Source: Chloroflexi bacterium CFX4
GTDB lineage: Bacteria > Chloroflexota > Anaerolineae > Aggregatilineales > UBA2796
Direction of reading: 5' to 3'
Assembly (NCBI GenBank): GCA_021404685.1
Contig: QWHC01000017.1
Span: forward strand, 1-64,000
Length of the DNA stretch: 64,000 nucleotides
Made by a program: the position numbers and the translations under genes. Numbering within the stretch: position 1 is the first letter of the stretch; each line of letters opens with the position of its first letter. This document shows positions 61,417-64,000 of this stretch, piece by piece. The notes below the pieces were generated by a model. That model worked only from the letters and a program-made list of their open reading frames with translations. It ran no database searches and had not been told where the DNA came from.

Positions 61417-62589
61417 ATGCACGTTTTGATGATAGGTACAGATACCACGCTGCTAACCGGCACCATTGATAACACGCTTGAGCGCCACGAGGACTATGCG
61501 CTGCGCGCTGATGGACAGATCAGTATTGTGCTGTGCAACCGCAAACAGGCAGATCGCCCATTGGCGACCTACCGATCCGAGCGGCTGTTGGTGCAGCCCA
61601 CCGAGTCACGCGGCTACGCCGATTACATTCCGTCGGGCGTGCGACTGGGCATGGCGCGCCACGCCGAACAGCCTGTAGATGTCATCACCAGCCAAGACCC
61701 TTTCCTTACGGCGTTGGTTGGTTTGCGCTTGCGCGCCAAAACACGCCGCCCACTGATCGTTCAGGACTTCTCTTGCTTTGTGAGCAGCCCTTATTTTCTG
61801 CGTGAGCGCCCGCGCAACCGTTTGCTGCGGCTGATGGCGCGCTACACGCTGCCGCGTGCCGATGCTGTACGCGTCCTGAACAAACGTGAGCGCCTCGCCT
61901 GCATTCGCTTGGGCGTAAAGCCTGCCCGCGTATGCCTTGCGCCCATTGTGACGCACATTGATCCGTTTGCCGCGCCCGCCGATCCTGAGCAGGTGGCAGC
62001 TTGGCGGCAGAGGCTCGATCTGCCTGAAGGCACGCCTGTTGTGCTGTGGGTGGGGCGCCCTGTCACCTTTAAGAACCTGCCAATGCTCTTACAGGCATTT
62101 AAGCGCGTTCACAGCGCCCTGCCGCAAGCGCGCTTTGTGATCGGCGGTGATATGGAAGGCTCAAATATCATTGGGCAGGCGGCTGCCTATGGTTTGCAGG
62201 AGGTCACGCGCTTTCCCGGCGCGGTGCAGTACGCCGATTTGCCGCCGCTGTACCAGATCGCCAGCGTTTACGCGCTCTCCAGCAACTATGAAGGCTTAGG
62301 GCGCGTGCTGCTAGAAGCGGCAGCAGCGCATGTGCCATTGGTCAGCACTGCCAACGAGGGCGCCTCAGACATCATTGCACACGGCATCACCGGCTACCTG
62401 ACGCCCATCGGCGATCCTGACAAGCTGGCAGAGTCGATCCTCGCCGTGTTGCAGCATCCTGTGCGCGCCAAACAAATGGCAGAGCGCGCTCATCAATATG
62501 TGATGAACCACTTTGCGCCTGAAACGCTCACAGCGCGTTGGGTGACAATGTGGAGTCGTGTTGGGCAAGGGCTTTCGCCGTGCGAATAG
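61417..62589 (+). CDS. GT4-family glycosyltransferase
   Basis: About 390 residues, GT-B fold. Starts MHVLMIGTDTTLLTG, with TAGGA 6 nt before the ATG. The donor half has VLWVGRPVTFKNLPMLLQAF, RFVIGGDMEGSN and the E-x7-E element in EGLGRVLLEAAAAHVPLVS. An in-frame ATG at 61339 overlaps the previous stop (TGATG) and would add 26 residues; I prefer 61417 because the protein fold begins there. Acceptor and donor unknown. Confidence 0.85.
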   Translation: MHVLMIGTDTTLLTGTIDNTLERHEDYALRADGQISIVLCNRKQADRPLATYRSERLLVQPTESRGYADYIPSGVRLGMARHAEQPVDVITSQDPFLTALVGLRLRAKTRRPLIVQDFSCFVSSPYFLRERPRNRLLRLMARYTLPRADAVRVLNKRERLACIRLGVKPARVCLAPIVTHIDPFAAPADPEQVAAWRQRLDLPEGTPVVLWVGRPVTFKNLPMLLQAFKRVHSALPQARFVIGGDMEGSNIIGQAAAYGLQEVTRFPGAVQYADLPPLYQIASVYALSSNYEGLGRVLLEAAAAHVPLVSTANEGASDIIAHGITGYLTPIGDPDKLAESILAVLQHPVRAKQMAERAHQYVMNHFAPETLTARWVTMWSRVGQGLSPCE

Positions 62590-63629
62590 GCATGGTCACG
62601 CAGCAAGCTGATCCTGCTGATCCGTTGTTAGGCTTCACCGTCGGTTGGATAACGGCACTTGCCGCCCGCCTTGAGTCGTTGCACCTGATCACGTTGGAAG
62701 CGCCGCGCTGTGCCTTGCCGCCTAACGTGCATAGTGCTGATATGGGCAAGGGACGCGGCAAACTGCGGATGGCGCTGCGCTATTGGGCGCATTTGCGGCG
62801 CATTTTGCCAAAGATTGACGTGTTGTTTTGCCACATGGTGCCGCGCTATGCATGGTTGGCTGCACCGTTGGCGCACCTGCACCGCACGCCGATTGTGCTG
62901 TGGTATACCCATCGGCACGTCGGCGCAGAGTTGCGCGCCGCGCACGCCGTCTCGGCGGCAGTTGTCACTGCCGACCTAAGCAGTTTTCCGCTGAACAGCG
63001 GGAAGGTGAACGCGCTTGGGCATGGCATCCATACGGATGTTTTCGCACCCAATCCGCTGATTGCGCCCGACTCGCCACCGCTGATTGTGCAGGTGGCGCG
63101 CCTGACGGCAATCAAGCATCAGGCGACACTCATCCGTGCCTCAGCGCAGATCAGCACAGCCCATCACATCGCGCTGATCGGTGGTGTGCCACACGGACAC
63201 GCTGCCAGCTACACCGATGCTTTGCGCCAGCTTGCTGCCGAATGCGGCGTTGCGGAGCGCATTCACTTCACGGGCGCCCTGCCGCAATCTGAAGTCGTGC
63301 GTTGGTATCAGCGGGCAAGCCTTGCCGTCAACCTGAGTCCACACGGTTTGTTTGATAAAGCGGCGCTGGAATCCATGCTGTGTGGCGTGCCAACCGTCGT
63401 CAGCAACGCCGCCTTTGATAGCCTGTTGGCTGATCAAGCGCCTCTGCTGCGAATTAGCGCGCCTGATGATGCAGATAGCTTAGCGCGCCAGTTAGCGGTG
63501 TTGCTCCGCACCGATGCAGCACAACGGCGGGTGCTTGGTGCGGCACTGCGCCAGCGCGTGGCAGCCGCGCACAGCTTGGAAGGTTTGGCAGAGCGCTTGA
63601 TCACATGCTTTGAGGAAGTCTCACGGTGA
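62580..63629 (+). CDS. GT4-like glycosyltransferase
   Basis: About 349 residues. GTG start with AAGGG 8 nt upstream gives MRIGMVTQQADPADPLLGF, a normal GT-B start; it overlaps the preceding gene by 10 nt. The donor domain has PPLIVQVARLTAIKHQATLI and HFTGALPQSEVVRWYQRA. In the E-x7-E region (HGLFDKAALESMLCGVPTV) the second Glu is present but the first is not Glu. So it belongs to a divergent branch, or its activity may differ. Confidence 0.82.
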   Translation: MRIGMVTQQADPADPLLGFTVGWITALAARLESLHLITLEAPRCALPPNVHSADMGKGRGKLRMALRYWAHLRRILPKIDVLFCHMVPRYAWLAAPLAHLHRTPIVLWYTHRHVGAELRAAHAVSAAVVTADLSSFPLNSGKVNALGHGIHTDVFAPNPLIAPDSPPLIVQVARLTAIKHQATLIRASAQISTAHHIALIGGVPHGHAASYTDALRQLAAECGVAERIHFTGALPQSEVVRWYQRASLAVNLSPHGLFDKAALESMLCGVPTVVSNAAFDSLLADQAPLLRISAPDDADSLARQLAVLLRTDAAQRRVLGAALRQRVAAAHSLEGLAERLITCFEEVSR

Positions 63630-64000
63630 AATTGTTCTATCTGGCAAATATCCGTATGCCAACCGAGAAGGCACACGGCTTGCAGATTATGCAGAACTGC
63701 GAGGCATTCGCTCAAAACGGCGTACAAGTGACGCTCTACGCGGCACAGCGCGTGAATACGCCCGAATTGCGTGCCGTGCGCGATGTTCACGCCCACTATG
63801 GCGTTGCAGCGAATTTCGCTGTGCGCCGCCTGCCATGCCTTGATTTGTTCGCGCTAGGGCGCGCCCAACAGCTTGCGTTTGGCATTCAGGCTGCCACCTA
63901 CACCCTTGTGCTGCTCATCCTAATGTGCTTTCGGCGCGCTGAGGTCTACTACAGCCGCGATGTGCTAACGTTGGTCGCGCTCAGCCTGATCAAGCCGCGC
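63626..64000 (+). CDS. GT4-like glycosyltransferase, N-terminal fragment (cut by window end)
   Basis: The first 125 codons of a further glycosyltransferase. The GTG start overlaps the previous stop (GTGA). The N-terminus KLFYLANIRMPTEKAHG and IMQNCEAFAQNGVQVTLY are typical of a GT-B acceptor domain. The hydrophobic segment near residues 90-105 (TYTLVLLILMCF) may be a buried helix. The donor domain lies outside the window. Confidence 0.8.
   Translation, partial: MKLFYLANIRMPTEKAHGLQIMQNCEAFAQNGVQVTLYAAQRVNTPELRAVRDVHAHYGVAANFAVRRLPCLDLFALGRAQQLAFGIQAATYTLVLLILMCFRRAEVYYSRDVLTLVALSLIKPR

Overview
The window looks like chromosomal DNA of a Chloroflexota bacterium, most likely Anaerolineae-like. 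That is an inference from content: several Ser/Thr kinases with long Pro/Thr linkers and extracytoplasmic SH3 or PPC-like modules, LysM/SH3/LytR-CpsA-Psr envelope proteins, many two-component genes and an LprG/P55-like operon. No rRNA, insertion sequence, CRISPR array or phage gene was seen. The GC content is moderately high, genes are densely packed, and many neighbours are coupled by ATGA, GTGA or short overlaps.

Left end (1-7.7 kb, all minus strand): the first 31 codons of tuf lie downstream of two threonine tRNAs with a consensus promoter. Two paralogous membrane Ser/Thr kinases, an exported SH3 protein and a LysM/L,D-transpeptidase follow.

8-20 kb: a lipoprotein/MFS/META operon resembling mycobacterial lprG-p55; a small membrane protein; three minus-strand signalling genes (membrane PAS kinase, response regulator, REC-PAS kinase); a divergent oligopeptide-type ABC set (binding protein and two permeases, no ATPase); and a membrane-anchored unknown.

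20-31 kb: arcC, an OLD-like ATPase/TOPRIM gene and thrC in one compact minus-strand unit; a polysaccharide unit (Wzz-like, tyrosine kinase, RmlA-long); an orphan OmpR-type regulator; then a plus-strand run of a small membrane protein, a GT-C-like enzyme and a split ThrE-type exporter.

31-42.7 kb: a STAS-like protein, tRNA-Gln, a REC-containing protein whose C-terminus resembles a catalytically dead IS200 transposase, an MFS pump, a cysteine-less peroxiredoxin-like protein, a DtxR-type regulator, unknowns, a phospholipase-D-like lipoprotein, and a histidine kinase with two receivers.

42.7-51.5 kb: a five-gene minus-strand operon of four small, mostly membrane proteins plus an AAA ATPase, three of them sharing a C-terminal motif. 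This is the best candidate here for an undescribed system. A plus-strand envelope operon follows (zinc-ribbon/LysM protein, LysM lipoprotein, LCP ligase), then a Tat-exported molybdopterin oxidoreductase with a pentaheme cytochrome.

51.6-64 kb: a giant 1,823-residue Ser/Thr kinase with about ten PPC-like units, a secreted subtilase with five C-terminal repeats, and four overlapping or adjacent GT4-type glycosyltransferases, the last cut by the window end. Overall the window is rich in envelope sensing, envelope building and secretion. Family calls come from reading motifs; no database search was run.
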